From Shewanella psychrotolerans (lineage in GTDB: Bacteria > Pseudomonadota > Gammaproteobacteria > Enterobacterales > Shewanellaceae), in contig NZ_CP080419.1 of assembly GCF_019457595.1 (NCBI RefSeq), positions 3,720,001 through 3,784,000 of the forward strand: a DNA stretch of 64,000 bases. Direction: 5' to 3'. The first letter of the stretch is position 1, and the number at the start of each line of letters is the position of its first letter. Below are positions 1-9,640 of this stretch, piece by piece. A model generated the notes under the pieces. That model did not search any database. It saw only the letters and a list, made by a program, of their open reading frames with translations, and had not been told where the DNA came from. The position numbers and the translations under genes are program-made.

Positions 1-1
1 T

Positions 2-1078
2 GTAGCCGTAACCAGCCAGATCAACCACGCGACCCCGGCTGCCTTTTTAAGTCATAACGAGAGCCGCCGTAATTACGAGGCTCTGGCAGAAAACTATCTA
101 AACACTGATGCCGATGTCATGCTCGGCGGTGGTCAGCGCTATTTCTCCGACAAGCTGATCAAGCAGTTCGAGACCAAAGGTTATCAGGTGCTTAAAGATG
201 CCGCGCTGCTAGATGGCGTGACCCAACCTAAGGTGATGGGGCTATTTGCCGATGTACAACTTCCTTGGGCCATAGATGAGCCTGAAGCCAGACGCCTGAG
301 CACCATGACAGCCAAGGCACTGGAACTTCTCTCGCAAAATGAGCAAGGCTTCGTGTTACTGATCGAAGGTAGCCTGATCGATTGGGCAGGTCATAACAAC
401 GATATCGCCACCGCCATGGCCGAGATGCACGAATTTGCCAGCGCCATCGAAGTGGTCGAGCAATATGTGCGTCAGCATCGGGACACCTTATTGGTGGTCA
501 CCGCTGACCACAACACGGGAGGCTTATCTATCGGCACCCAAGGTGAGTACCGCTGGGACAGCCAGGTACTGCGTGATATCAGTGCCAGCCCTTCACGCAT
601 CGCTGCGAATGCACTGGCCCAAGATGAGTGGCACACAGGCCTGAGTGAATCGCTTGGTTTTACGCCAAGCAATGAGGAGTTCAACACCCTAGATAGCGCC
701 AGAATGCAGGGTGAAAAAGTGTTGACCACGCAGCTCAAGAAGCTTATCGACCAGCGTTCAAACACCGGCTGGACCACGAGCGGTCATACCGGCGTAGATG
801 TTCAGGTCTTTGCCGCAGGGCCTGCCTCCCCCCTCTTTGCCGGTCATCAGGACAATACAGATATCGCCAATAAACTGATCAGCCTATTGCCTAAGATGCC
901 CAAGCCTAAAGCAGAGGTGAAAATGCCAGCAAAACCAGCCTCTGACGTAACGCCTACAGAGGTAACGCCTGCTCAAAATGAGGAAAATGGTGAGCTACAG
1001 CAAGCCAAAGACCTACTGAGCGAAGGCGCCGAAAGTCAATCTGCCGCACCTGTCACCCAGGTCGATAATCAAGCCTAG
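2..1078 (+). CDS. Alkaline phosphatase (PhoA family), 5' end cut off by the window
   Basis: Periplasmic phosphomonoesterase that releases phosphate from organic esters. The frame is open from base 2, before the first internal ATG at 119, and the upstream residues (TSQINHATPAAF, then SHNESR) are typical of the family, so the true start lies outside the window. Metal-ligand motifs of the alkaline phosphatase fold are visible: IEGSLIDWAGH (equivalent to the E322/D327/H331 region of the E. coli enzyme), TADHNTGG (Asp-His pair) and SGHTGVDV (last zinc histidine). After the catalytic domain there is a tail of about 60 residues rich in P, K, E and A, with no recognised domain. It is convergent with the cyclic-di-GMP operon, 9 bp from its stop. 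Family assignment is firm; the paralogue is not. Confidence 0.9.
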   Translation, partial: VAVTSQINHATPAAFLSHNESRRNYEALAENYLNTDADVMLGGGQRYFSDKLIKQFETKGYQVLKDAALLDGVTQPKVMGLFADVQLPWAIDEPEARRLSTMTAKALELLSQNEQGFVLLIEGSLIDWAGHNNDIATAMAEMHEFASAIEVVEQYVRQHRDTLLVVTADHNTGGLSIGTQGEYRWDSQVLRDISASPSRIAANALAQDEWHTGLSESLGFTPSNEEFNTLDSARMQGEKVLTTQLKKLIDQRSNTGWTTSGHTGVDVQVFAAGPASPLFAGHQDNTDIANKLISLLPKMPKPKAEVKMPAKPASDVTPTEVTPAQNEENGELQQAKDLLSEGAESQSAAPVTQVDNQA

Positions 1079-1087
1079 ATGCCAGAT

Positions 1088-3565
1088 TCAGCTCCCCTGC
1101 CTGACCAGCTTAGGCTGGGGAGTTTGATTCACTGGCCACATGCGGGTATGCTCAATTTCGCTAAGCACCTTAAAGACAGAAGTCACATCCAGGGGGCGAG
1201 AGAAGTAGTAACCCTGACCTAATTCACATTGCTGGCAACTTAAATACTGTGCCTGCAGCTGAGTTTCAATACCTTCGGCAATCACCTGCCGGCCGAGGTT
1301 GTGGGCCAATTCGATAACCGTGGTAATGATATGGGCATCGGCCTCACCGTCGAGCACATTAGCAGTAAAGCTGCGATCAATTTTCAACAGATCGAACGGC
1401 AACTGCTTAAGGTAGCTCAGTGACGAGTAGCCGGTACCAAAATCATCAATGGCAATCTTAACCCCCAACGACTTAAGCGACTCCATGGCGGCCATCGCAC
1501 GTTCCACCTGCTCTATCACGCTCTCCTCTGTCACCTCCAACACCAGTGACTGCGCCGAGATACCATGTGCATCCACCTCTTGACGCACCACGTTAAGCAG
1601 ATCGGCGGCGAGATAGTGTTTCGCCGACAGGTTAACGGCAATATAGAGTTCAGACCAACCGGCTAACTTAAATTGAGCGAGCAACTCCGCCGCCTTGTGG
1701 ATCACATAATTACCCACATGAATAATCGCTTCACTATGTTCGATGTCGGGAATAAAGTCCCCCGGCATGATGAGCCCCCGCTCAGGATGGAACCAGCGGA
1801 TCAACGCCTCGAACCCTTTCAGTTTCGCCTCACGTAGTTCGACGATAGGCTGAAGGAAAAGCACCAGTTGCTCCTCATTAATGGCCGCCTCTATGCTTTG
1901 CTCTACCATTAATCGGTTGTTCGCCTGGTTCAGCATCTCCTCGCTGAACACCCGATAATTGCTGCGTCCCGCACTTTTGGCCTGATACATTGCCAGCTCC
2001 GCATGTTGTATCAGCTCTTCGGATCGCATATACGGCGTAGTGCAGTAAGCCAGACCGATACTGGTGGTCACAATGAGCTTATGACTCCCCAGTACCACTG
2101 GATGTTGCAGGGCAGCAAAGATCCTGTGGATCACATTACTGACCTCCTGATCATCGCGTACCATCCTGAGCAAGATTAGAAACTCATCGCCTCCCTGACG
2201 AAACACGGTATCCACCTCTCGCACGCTATTGATTAACCTGGCGGTGACAATCTTGAGCAATTCATCCCCTTGGATATGGCCCAGGGTGTCATTGATCCGC
2301 TTAAATTCATCCAGATCCAGAAACATCAGCACAACGCAGTCGTCCTCGTTGGCGATACAGGCGATAGCCGTCTGTAACTCATGGTTCAACATCGCCTTAT
2401 TTGGCAAGCCGGTCAGGGTATCGAGCATTGCCAAACGCTCTAACTCATGGGTATATTCATCCACCTCGCTTTCAAGGCCCTGCATATTGTCGGCCAGCTG
2501 ACGAGTGGCCTGGTGAATAAGATCCACCTCATCGGGAAACAGTGATGGCTTACTCGGCAGGCTGGCACGCACGCGGGCAAAGTCATGGTCCGCCAGTAAG
2601 GGCAGCAGGCTGGCATGGTGGGCTAAGCTAAGTACTGGTTTCCAGGCGACCAGCATCACTAGCCCAGCCGCCAAGATGAGGCCCACTAGCAAGGTCGCCA
2701 CTAAACCCAACTGGAAACTAGAGAGCATGATTTGCCACTGTTCCAGACTCATCAAGACTACTATCGCTGGCGCGTTAGCCACCTTATCCAGCGGAAAGGA
2801 CCACACCGCCCAGTGACTGCTTTGATATTCATAGATCTCCTCGCCCATGGAGATCTGCTGCCAGGAATAATTATCGGCCATATGGCTTAGTAAGCTGAAA
2901 CTGCTTGGGCGATTACTAATACTATAGAGATGACGCCCCCACAAAGGCGCAGGCTCGGCTTCGCCTGTCTGCCCGCCCAATACGGCGAGCTCAATAGACT
3001 TATCTGTACGAAAATGGCTGATCACTTCTGTCAGGGCGGACTCAAAGAAAAACAGGTGGGGCTTGGAATTAACCAGTGTGGGGACCAACGTCTGGATCAC
3101 ACACTCCTCGATACAAATGACTCTTGAAGAGAGCTCATAAGACACCTCGCTGTTGAGCAGCCAGTTGAGATCATCCTCCGAGTTGGGCTCGCCTGCATGA
3201 GCCAGCCGCTCACCATCTAGGGTATAAAGACCAAATCGCCTAAGGTCCCAATAAAGCTGTACATCTGGCCAGTTTTCGCTCAGCAGCAATTGATAACCTT
3301 CGGCGCCGCCATCCCCTTTCGCGTTGGCGACAAAACCTAGCTGCATCGCGGCCTGCAGCGAATGCTCAACGGCAGTACTTAAGGAAAAGGAGAGGCTCTG
3401 AGCCAGCTTATCTCGCTGAGCTTCAAGTAATACTTTCTCCTGATTAAGTAACTGTCGATAAGCCAGGGTACTGATGGCCGTACCCACAAACGTGAGGATC
3501 AAAACGACCGCTATCATCAGCTTCCATTTAATACTCACGAAACGATTTGGGTGGTCCACTATCAT
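1088..3565 (-). CDS. Membrane GGDEF/EAL cyclic-di-GMP turnover protein with periplasmic sensor region
   Basis: Bifunctional architecture for making and breaking cyclic-di-GMP. Order: short N-terminus, TM1 (about residues 14-35), a periplasmic stretch of about 245 residues with no recognised fold, TM2 (about 285-309), linker, GGDEF domain, EAL domain. The GGDEF signature is intact (RQGGDEF) and an RxxD inhibitory site (REVD) lies five residues before it. The EAL domain keeps EALIRW, the LEVTEES region and DDFGTGYSS, so both activities are plausible. I chose the ATG at 3565, which sits 4 bp after the stop of the barrel gene; a longer frame from 3604 would overlap that gene by 35 bp. Last gene of a three-gene operon. 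Whether one activity dominates cannot be seen. Confidence 0.9.
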   Translation of the reverse strand: MIVDHPNRFVSIKWKLMIAVVLILTFVGTAISTLAYRQLLNQEKVLLEAQRDKLAQSLSFSLSTAVEHSLQAAMQLGFVANAKGDGGAEGYQLLLSENWPDVQLYWDLRRFGLYTLDGERLAHAGEPNSEDDLNWLLNSEVSYELSSRVICIEECVIQTLVPTLVNSKPHLFFFESALTEVISHFRTDKSIELAVLGGQTGEAEPAPLWGRHLYSISNRPSSFSLLSHMADNYSWQQISMGEEIYEYQSSHWAVWSFPLDKVANAPAIVVLMSLEQWQIMLSSFQLGLVATLLVGLILAAGLVMLVAWKPVLSLAHHASLLPLLADHDFARVRASLPSKPSLFPDEVDLIHQATRQLADNMQGLESEVDEYTHELERLAMLDTLTGLPNKAMLNHELQTAIACIANEDDCVVLMFLDLDEFKRINDTLGHIQGDELLKIVTARLINSVREVDTVFRQGGDEFLILLRMVRDDQEVSNVIHRIFAALQHPVVLGSHKLIVTTSIGLAYCTTPYMRSEELIQHAELAMYQAKSAGRSNYRVFSEEMLNQANNRLMVEQSIEAAINEEQLVLFLQPIVELREAKLKGFEALIRWFHPERGLIMPGDFIPDIEHSEAIIHVGNYVIHKAAELLAQFKLAGWSELYIAVNLSAKHYLAADLLNVVRQEVDAHGISAQSLVLEVTEESVIEQVERAMAAMESLKSLGVKIAIDDFGTGYSSLSYLKQLPFDLLKIDRSFTANVLDGEADAHIITTVIELAHNLGRQVIAEGIETQLQAQYLSCQQCELGQGYYFSRPLDVTSVFKVLSEIEHTRMWPVNQTPQPKLVRQGS

Positions 3566-3569
3566 AGTG

Positions 3570-4733
3570 TTACCACTGGAACTTATAGGAAAGCTCAATG
3601 GCAAACAGTGACCAATCCTTATCTTGCGTCTCTGGATTAGGTCGCAAAATAGGGGTCACCCAACCACCACCCCGCACCCAGTGATATTCGGCCTCCAGCA
3701 TCCAGTCTTTTGCCGGTAACCAGCGCGTTCCTAATGTCCAGTCATTGGCATAACCAAAATAAGTCGGCAGACCCACTGCGGGCAGATCCTTGCCATCAGG
3801 GTCATCCTCATCCCTCACTTGACGATCGTAACGTAGAAACAGTTCCACATCGCCCGGCAGATAGCCGCGCATATCCAGATAATACCCATAACCTCTGACT
3901 TCATAGGTTCCTTGCCCAGGCGGAACAAAGACCCCGTCAATGTCGCGATCGAAATGCAGGTACTCCGCTGTAAACTCCATAAAATCAACTCGATACTGGG
4001 CCGAAACAATCAAGTGTTTAGATCGCAAGCTACCCTCTCTAAAGGGACTTCCCTGATAGGCGTCAAAGGCACTCTTAGCATCAAAATAGGTTAGCCCTAG
4101 ACGCAAACTGTCATCCTGATATTCGATATCCGAGCCCCAGTAACCATCGGCATCGAAATCCCCAAACGTCTGGGAACCGAGTACGTTGCGCGCTAAATCG
4201 TCCGAGGTCTGAGCGTCCCCTAAAGTCAGGTGCCACTCGATCGACCCATCGAACACTGGGTGACGGCCAAACAGCTCACCACCTGTAATATGCAGCAGAG
4301 AATCTCGAAAAAAGTCACTATAGACAGATTGGGGCAACAAGATGCCAGGCCGGGTAAAAGAAACGTCTCGAGTACTAGTGTAAAAACCGGCCTCACTCTT
4401 AAACAAGCCTCCCCTGACTCCCAGATAGCCTTGGTTCAAAATAAATTTATACTCGGCAAACAGATAGTCAGCATCGAAGCCCGACTCATCTAAGTTGCCC
4501 CATTGGCGGTAACGTGCCGCCCCCGCCAAGCGAAAATGCTCATCTGGATTCCAGGAGAGATGTAGCGCGGCCTCGGTCACATCCAAGGTGTCCCCAGAAT
4601 CACCAACAATAAATTCACTCCCGTCGGCGCTGATATAGCCCTGACCAATGAAACCGTTCAACTGCCACTGATTGGCAGAAGCTGGTCCCATAAAAAGGGC
4701 CAGCAGACATAGGCTACTAATGCTCGGCTTCAT
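3570..4733 (-). CDS. Outer-membrane beta-barrel (porin-like) protein
   Basis: 387-residue predicted outer-membrane barrel. Signal peptide MKPSISSLCLLALFMGPASA, then a long run of alternating amphipathic strands with aromatic girdle residues, ending in FQW, the terminal aromatic typical of Omp85-inserted barrels. The start at 4733 is supported by a perfect AGGAGG seven bases upstream; the longer frame from 4757 lacks this. It overlaps the end of the upstream phosphate-binding-like gene by 17 bp, indicating translational coupling. Substrate cannot be told from sequence; Shewanella proteins of this kind are often labelled porin. The setting suggests it may admit the ligand of its periplasmic neighbour. 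Confidence 0.8.
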   Translation of the reverse strand: MKPSISSLCLLALFMGPASANQWQLNGFIGQGYISADGSEFIVGDSGDTLDVTEAALHLSWNPDEHFRLAGAARYRQWGNLDESGFDADYLFAEYKFILNQGYLGVRGGLFKSEAGFYTSTRDVSFTRPGILLPQSVYSDFFRDSLLHITGGELFGRHPVFDGSIEWHLTLGDAQTSDDLARNVLGSQTFGDFDADGYWGSDIEYQDDSLRLGLTYFDAKSAFDAYQGSPFREGSLRSKHLIVSAQYRVDFMEFTAEYLHFDRDIDGVFVPPGQGTYEVRGYGYYLDMRGYLPGDVELFLRYDRQVRDEDDPDGKDLPAVGLPTYFGYANDWTLGTRWLPAKDWMLEAEYHWVRGGGWVTPILRPNPETQDKDWSLFAIELSYKFQW

Positions 4734-5157
4734 CTTGTCCTCCTTGGCTCTGCTCACTTACCACAATAGTTTGACTCTCACCGCTCCCCGCCACATACCC
4801 TATAGCGCCAGGCGTGTTTTCGACCCGAGTGCGCATCTCCGCCTCAGAGGCCAAGGTGGTTGGTCGTTCACCGATCCCAGAAAATACCAGCCGATCCCAA
4901 CGATGACGCAGTACATAAGGCATCAACTCAAGCTGCTGATAACAAAACTCTTGGTGTATGGGGGATTCGCTGGGTAAGACAAATACCTTAATCTTCTGCC
5001 CATCAGGCCAGTACAGCTTCTGCATGGCGAAGATCAATTTGAGCTCTTTAGGGGTGAGCACAGATACATCGACGGAGTCGTTAACAATTACCTGAGCCGC
5101 GAAAACATTGGCGCAACATAAGCTCAATAAGCACATCCATGTCGACACTCGTCGCAT
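4717..5157 (-). CDS. Small periplasmic phosphate-binding-protein-like protein
   Basis: 146 residues with signal peptide MRRVSTWMCLLSLCCANVFA. The mature part resembles the N-terminal segment of PstS-type binding proteins: LTPKELKLIFAMQKLYWPDGQKI matches the family pattern in which a W-x-DG segment follows the first helix, and GAIGYV near the C-terminus is also typical. It is about half the usual PstS length (300-350), so it is probably a one-lobe or compact variant rather than a transporter component; no Pst permease genes are nearby. Start at 5157 chosen for GAGGA six bases upstream; the ATG at 5178 has a Shine-Dalgarno placed too close. First gene of the operon with the barrel and GGDEF/EAL genes. 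Confidence 0.7.
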   Translation of the reverse strand: MRRVSTWMCLLSLCCANVFAAQVIVNDSVDVSVLTPKELKLIFAMQKLYWPDGQKIKVFVLPSESPIHQEFCYQQLELMPYVLRHRWDRLVFSGIGERPTTLASEAEMRTRVENTPGAIGYVAGSGESQTIVVSEQSQGGQDEAEH

Positions 5158-5300
5158 TTCAGATCCTCTAATCTCCATTCACCTTGTTGATGCGGCAAAT
5201 CCCACATAACAAAGGATATTTATTGTCTCATGAGATATAGCTTAGGCAAGATTTGGCAAAGTGGCATAATAAATGTTACTGATAATCTAGGGGCTTAGGC

Positions 5301-5306
5301 TATAAT
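5301..5306 (+). promoter_or_regulatory. Probable -10 element of rsmC promoter
   Basis: A consensus TATAAT lies 33 bases before the GTG at 5339, with a weak -35 (TTACTG, 5276-5281, 19-bp spacer). Transcription from it would begin near 5313, downstream of the TTG at 5306, which argues against that longer start for rsmC. Confidence 0.5.
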
Positions 5307-5338
5307 TGCCGCAAATTCTCTATTATCTTGTGGTTTTC

Positions 5339-6361
5339 GTGCTATCTAACCCCTCGCAACTTATTTTAAGAAACAGTGAACTATTTGAATCAAAGCATGT
5401 TTTACTGCTCAACTTCGAAAGTGATCTACTCGCTAAAGAGTTACTCAACAGCGCCAAACAGGTCACTGCGTTAGCACTTGATTTCAATCACTATCAACAT
5501 TTAGCCTCCCATGAGTCTGCAAGGCTATCGGCCTACTTTGGGCATAATTTGCCCATCGAAGCTGAGTTTGATGCAGTAATACTGTTTTATCCTAAATCCA
5601 AAAGTTTAGCCCCTTACCTCATCAACTTAGCAGGCTTACATCTTAAATCGGGCGGAGAACTTTTTGTCGTTGGCGAAAATAAGGGCGGCGTTCGCTCTAT
5701 CGCGAAACAGCTTCCAGACTACTTTGATAGCGCCAGTAAACTGGACAATGCCCGCCATTGCTTACTGTTTGGCACCGAGCTGATTGATACCGCCCCCGCA
5801 CTGAAACTGGAAGACTGGGTAAGCCAATACACTTTATCGACGCCACAAGGGGAGATCACCATATGCAATCTGGTCGGTGTCTTTAGTGAAAAGCGTTTAG
5901 ATGAGGGCACAAAACTGTTACTCGAACACCTTCCTGCACTGCATGGCAAAGTGCTCGATTTTGGTTGCGGCGCCGGCATCATTAGTGCGGCCATGTTGAA
6001 AGTACAACCGACACTCGACATCGATTGCGTCGACATCAACGCCATGGCATTGGCCTCTTGCCAACTCACGTTAGCCGCCAATGGCATGACCGCAAATATC
6101 TATCCTTCAGATGGCATAGGGCAAGCACAAGGGGTATTTGACGGCATTATTTCTAACCCGCCCTTCCACGATGGGTTGCATAGCACCACCAATATTGCGG
6201 CACAATTTGTACAAGATAGCGCCAAAAAACTAAAGCCATCGGGTCAATGGCGCATCGTAGCTAACCGCCACCTTCCCTACAGCGAGCTTATCGCGAAACA
6301 GTTCAAAAAAGTGAACGTCATAGCGGAGAATAATAAATACAAAGTTTATTCAAATAGTTAA
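5339..6361 (+). CDS. rsmC: 16S rRNA (guanine(1207)-N2)-methyltransferase RsmC
   Basis: SAM-dependent methyltransferase that modifies G1207 of 16S rRNA in the 30S subunit. It has the duplicated layout of RsmC: a degenerate N-terminal methyltransferase-like half and a catalytic C-terminal half with motif [14 protein letters not shown] (from residue 205) and the N2-guanine motif NPPF (residue 273). Length 340 matches the family. The open frame extends upstream to a TTG at 5306, but the GTG at 5339 begins [13 protein letters not shown], matching the usual N-terminus, and a -10 box overlaps the TTG. Monocistronic: no gene on the same strand for about 200 bp after it. Confidence 0.93.
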   Translation: MLSNPSQLILRNSELFESKHVLLLNFESDLLAKELLNSAKQVTALALDFNHYQHLASHESARLSAYFGHNLPIEAEFDAVILFYPKSKSLAPYLINLAGLHLKSGGELFVVGENKGGVRSIAKQLPDYFDSASKLDNARHCLLFGTELIDTAPALKLEDWVSQYTLSTPQGEITICNLVGVFSEKRLDEGTKLLLEHLPALHGKVLDFGCGAGIISAAMLKVQPTLDIDCVDINAMALASCQLTLAANGMTANIYPSDGIGQAQGVFDGIISNPPFHDGLHSTTNIAAQFVQDSAKKLKPSGQWRIVANRHLPYSELIAKQFKKVNVIAENNKYKVYSNS

Positions 6362-6557
6362 AAAATATTTATCAATCTGTAAAATCATTCAATAAGGCTA
6401 GGGGTTATCGATTTTCCCCTGGCCTCATTTTTATATCTTCTCCAACACGAGACTCAGCTCAAATACTTCATAAATAAAGACTTCATAGGTCAAACTTTAT
6501 GCTGTTATACTCAGGCAACACTCTCTAATAATAAGAATCTCACTTCGGAAACAACAT

Positions 6558-8228
6558 ATGCTGGATCCCGGACTCATAGAACTAAGTAGCGATGGCAAAT
6601 TTGCAGAATTAAGATTGATCCCCAATACTCACGGACCACTTAGTGTTGAGGGGATTAACGAGTTGCTCTCTTTCCCTGAATTATCACACCTCTTCCCTCG
6701 AACCAATGTCATCAATAACGCCGTTATACAAGTCAACCAGTTAATAGGCCAAGATGATGGACAATATGAACTTTTCTTTGAAGTCGCCGAGCGTCGTGAT
6801 GGCGAAATTGAAATTACGATAGCCGAAGATAATATGAGCGCCGAGATGACTTTAGTCGCGGCCTGGGGGGGGAACGAAGTCACTCTACCCGATATCCTAA
6901 AAGCATTAAAAGCTAATGATATCAACATGGGACTCAGCAAGCTTAAGATCCAATCCTTATTGAAACAGTTAACCACCCTCCGACCTGGTGAACGTTGCAC
7001 CGAAGTCATTGCTCATGGAAAACCAGCTATCAATGGTGATAATGCTATTATCGAACGCAAAGTACCATTAGCAAGAGAGCGACTCCTACAACCCCAAGAA
7101 CGCCAAGACGGTACCGTTGATATGCGAAACTTGGGCGATGTGATCATGGTCAAGCCGAATGACACTCTAATGATAAAAAAACCTGCTACCGAAGGTAGTC
7201 CCGGTTATGACGTTAAAGGTCAAAAACTACTCCCCATTCCAGGTAAGGATATTCCATTGACTGCGGGTAATGGCGCCCATTTACTCGAAACCAATGCGAA
7301 TATATTAGTCGCTTCAGTCGCAGGTCAGCCAGTCGAAACCAAAACGGGCATGCAGGTCGATGATGTACTTGAGATAAAAGATGTCGATATTGGTTACGGT
7401 AACGTCGACTTTAAGGGCAGTATCCTAGTAACTGGCGATGTCCATGAAGGTATGGTGGTCAAAACCACGGGGGATATCACAGTGATGGGGTTTGTCGACT
7501 CAGCTCATCTCATCGCCGATGGTGATATCACCGTCAGCAAAGGGGTGATCGGAAGACAGTTAAAAGAAGATCAGCTTTCAACTAAATTGCATGCTAAAGG
7601 TCAAATTTCAGCTCAATTTGTTCAATACTCAGAGCTTGAAGCGGAAGGGGAAATCTTAGTCACCAAACAACTACTTCATAGTCATGCCAGCACAGCTCAA
7701 ACCTTGACTGTCAGTGATGCTAATGGACGCAGAGGCGACTTGGTTGGCGGTATAGCTAAGGCAGATAAAGGCGTCAAAGCTGTCATTATTGGTGCGACCG
7801 CAGGAACAAAAACCGACATCTATTGTGCGATGAGATACGGCGAACTAAAAGAGTCTCTCAAGCAGTTTGATCAAAGCATCAAACAGATGGTGGTCGCAAA
7901 GCTTAATATCGAATCGAGCCTAAATAAATTACCGCCCAAAGCCCAGTGGCAAGACGACGAGCTGATGGTTGAGCAAGTTAAAGGCATGCTCGAAGAGAAA
8001 CGCCGAATAATGACCGAATGCTCGAAAGAAGAGATCGAGTATAATCTCGCCCATCAAGAGGTCGAAGACTACTATCAACAATATCGAATAGAAGCGAGCA
8101 AACATATCTTTGCCAACGTAGAGCTTCATATCGGGCCAGCCTTTAACCGCACTCAACGCGAACACGGGCCCTGTATTGTGACCAATGTAAATCAAGAGAT
8201 TAACTTCGATTACAGTAGTAGAAAGTAA
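6558..8228 (+). CDS. FapA / DUF342 domain protein
   Basis: 556-residue cytoplasmic protein with the FapA/DUF342 architecture: an N-terminal domain of about 170 residues, a central repetitive region (about 200-420) of short G-D-I-x-V rungs such as GDITVMG and GDITVSK that suggests a right-handed beta-helix, and a C-terminal coiled coil (about 430-520) rich in E, K and Q. No enzymatic motif or signal peptide is evident. Related proteins occur near flagellar and polysaccharide genes but the molecular role is not established. A rho-independent terminator follows at 8251. The downstream M50 protease and chemoreceptor read the same way but are separated by terminator-like hairpins. Confidence 0.85.
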   Translation: MLDPGLIELSSDGKFAELRLIPNTHGPLSVEGINELLSFPELSHLFPRTNVINNAVIQVNQLIGQDDGQYELFFEVAERRDGEIEITIAEDNMSAEMTLVAAWGGNEVTLPDILKALKANDINMGLSKLKIQSLLKQLTTLRPGERCTEVIAHGKPAINGDNAIIERKVPLARERLLQPQERQDGTVDMRNLGDVIMVKPNDTLMIKKPATEGSPGYDVKGQKLLPIPGKDIPLTAGNGAHLLETNANILVASVAGQPVETKTGMQVDDVLEIKDVDIGYGNVDFKGSILVTGDVHEGMVVKTTGDITVMGFVDSAHLIADGDITVSKGVIGRQLKEDQLSTKLHAKGQISAQFVQYSELEAEGEILVTKQLLHSHASTAQTLTVSDANGRRGDLVGGIAKADKGVKAVIIGATAGTKTDIYCAMRYGELKESLKQFDQSIKQMVVAKLNIESSLNKLPPKAQWQDDELMVEQVKGMLEEKRRIMTECSKEEIEYNLAHQEVEDYYQQYRIEASKHIFANVELHIGPAFNRTQREHGPCIVTNVNQEINFDYSSRK

Positions 8229-8250
8229 CTCTGGCGTAGTTTTTTATTGG

Positions 8251-8283
8251 AGAGGCGTAACCTAAAGTTACGCCTCTTTTATT
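8251..8283 (+). terminator. Rho-independent terminator after the FapA-like gene
   Basis: Ten-base stem GAGGCGTAAC / GTTACGCCTC with loop CTAAA followed by TTTTATTT. Strong and well placed, 22 bp after the stop. Confidence 0.85.
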
Positions 8284-8342
8284 TCTTTCAGTTTTACAGG
8301 CATAATCCCGCACCATAACGCTGTGCAAATAAGAGAGATAAC

Positions 8343-9455
8343 GTGGAACTACTCAGGATTGACTGCCTAGGAAAAGAGCTACGGCTGGAAGGCTCAATGG
8401 CGGGTTGGCAACAACTTTATTGGGACAATAAACTCGTTTCAGTCAAACAAGCGTCGGCAAACCATGAGGGACTTAGAAATCATGAGTTTGAACTTACTCC
8501 CCATACAGCTAGCACCGAAGAGCAAGCCCAGATATCAACGAGCCTAAAAATCACCTTAGAAGTCGATTTACAGTGGCAACCCTTTAATTTGCAATATCGT
8601 CTATTAAAAAATGATGACGTACTGACCCAAGGTAATCGAGATAGCAAAGATATCGAGCAACAAACACCTGTCGCACCTATTCCAGTCAAAAAGCAATTTA
8701 GCTTAGTAGGACTAGCTTCTTTAGGCTTTAAACTGCTCAAAAATGCGAAAGTCATAAAGGTGGTTCTCGCAGGGGCGAGTGTGGCTGCATACTCTTGGCT
8801 ATTTTCTTTCCAATTTGCCTTAGCGCTTATTGCCTGCTTAGTGTTTCACGAATATGGTCATATTAGAGCAATGAAATACTTCGGCATGAAAACAAAAGGG
8901 ATTTACCTGATCCCATTCATGGGAGGGCTCGCGCTTAGTGATGAAAAGATTAACACTCGTTGGCAAGATGTGGTGATCTCCATCATGGGACCCACCTTCG
9001 GGTTATTGATGTCTATCGCTGCGTTAATTGCCTATTGGGTCACAGGTAATGTTTTCTTCGCAGGCTTAGCCGCTTTCAACGCACTGTTAAACCTGTTTAA
9101 TCTTTTACCTATTTTACCGTTAGACGGCGGTCATATTCTCAAGAGTATCAGCTTTTCAATGAACAGCCTGCTCGGACTTTTCGCCTGTATTACTGGCGCT
9201 GCTATCGGCGTATTCATCAGTTATACCTTAGGGCTTGCACTACTAGGTTTTCTGTTACTGATAGGTAGCTTAGAAATAGTATTTGAGTGGAAGTCTCGCC
9301 ATCAAAGCCACCTTCTGCCATTAGACCGATATGGCCAACTTTTTTCCGCCATCTGGTACCTTGTAACGGTCGGAGCATTAGTCGCGATTATCTGGTATTT
9401 CGCAGGTAGTGGTGATGAAATACTCGGTTTACCACTGCAGATATTACAAAGTTAA
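8343..9455 (+). CDS. Site-2-protease-type (M50) membrane metalloprotease
   Basis: 370-residue predicted intramembrane zinc protease. An N-terminal soluble region of about 130 residues is followed by hydrophobic segments. The zinc motif HEYGH is at 169-173 in the first helix of the core and the third ligand lies in LPLDGGH (D261), both as in M50 enzymes. There is no PDZ domain, unlike RseP, so it belongs to a minimal clade whose substrates are unknown. Start is GTG, supported by AGAGAG eight bases upstream. It stands between two hairpin terminators, so is probably its own transcription unit. The fold and protease class are solid; the substrate is unknown. Confidence 0.85.
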   Translation: MELLRIDCLGKELRLEGSMAGWQQLYWDNKLVSVKQASANHEGLRNHEFELTPHTASTEEQAQISTSLKITLEVDLQWQPFNLQYRLLKNDDVLTQGNRDSKDIEQQTPVAPIPVKKQFSLVGLASLGFKLLKNAKVIKVVLAGASVAAYSWLFSFQFALALIACLVFHEYGHIRAMKYFGMKTKGIYLIPFMGGLALSDEKINTRWQDVVISIMGPTFGLLMSIAALIAYWVTGNVFFAGLAAFNALLNLFNLLPILPLDGGHILKSISFSMNSLLGLFACITGAAIGVFISYTLGLALLGFLLLIGSLEIVFEWKSRHQSHLLPLDRYGQLFSAIWYLVTVGALVAIIWYFAGSGDEILGLPLQILQS

Positions 9456-9474
9456 CCCTTTCAGACATGGGCTC

Positions 9475-9501
9475 CATGCCTATCCTTCAAGGATAGGCAT
9501 G
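9475..9501 (+). terminator. Strong hairpin after the M50 protease gene
   Basis: Perfect 11-bp stem CATGCCTATCC / GGATAGGCATG with loop TTCAA. The following bases (TCTAAACTC) are a poor U-tract, so it may act as an mRNA 3' end stabiliser rather than a classical terminator. Confidence 0.55.
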
Positions 9502-9640
9502 TCTAAACTCTTCTTATCTATTTACACAATTATTTTTATTGAAAACCATTGAAAAAAATTAAGTAAATAAAATTTAAAGGTTAACTCGCGATTTAACGGT
9601 TTACGTCTAAACTTAATAAAAACAGAGGAGTCGCGTCGCT

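Noticed and set aside
5306..5338. TTG-initiated N-terminal extension of RsmC
   Set aside because: A consensus -10 box overlaps the TTG, and alignment with known RsmC starts at the GTG at 5339.
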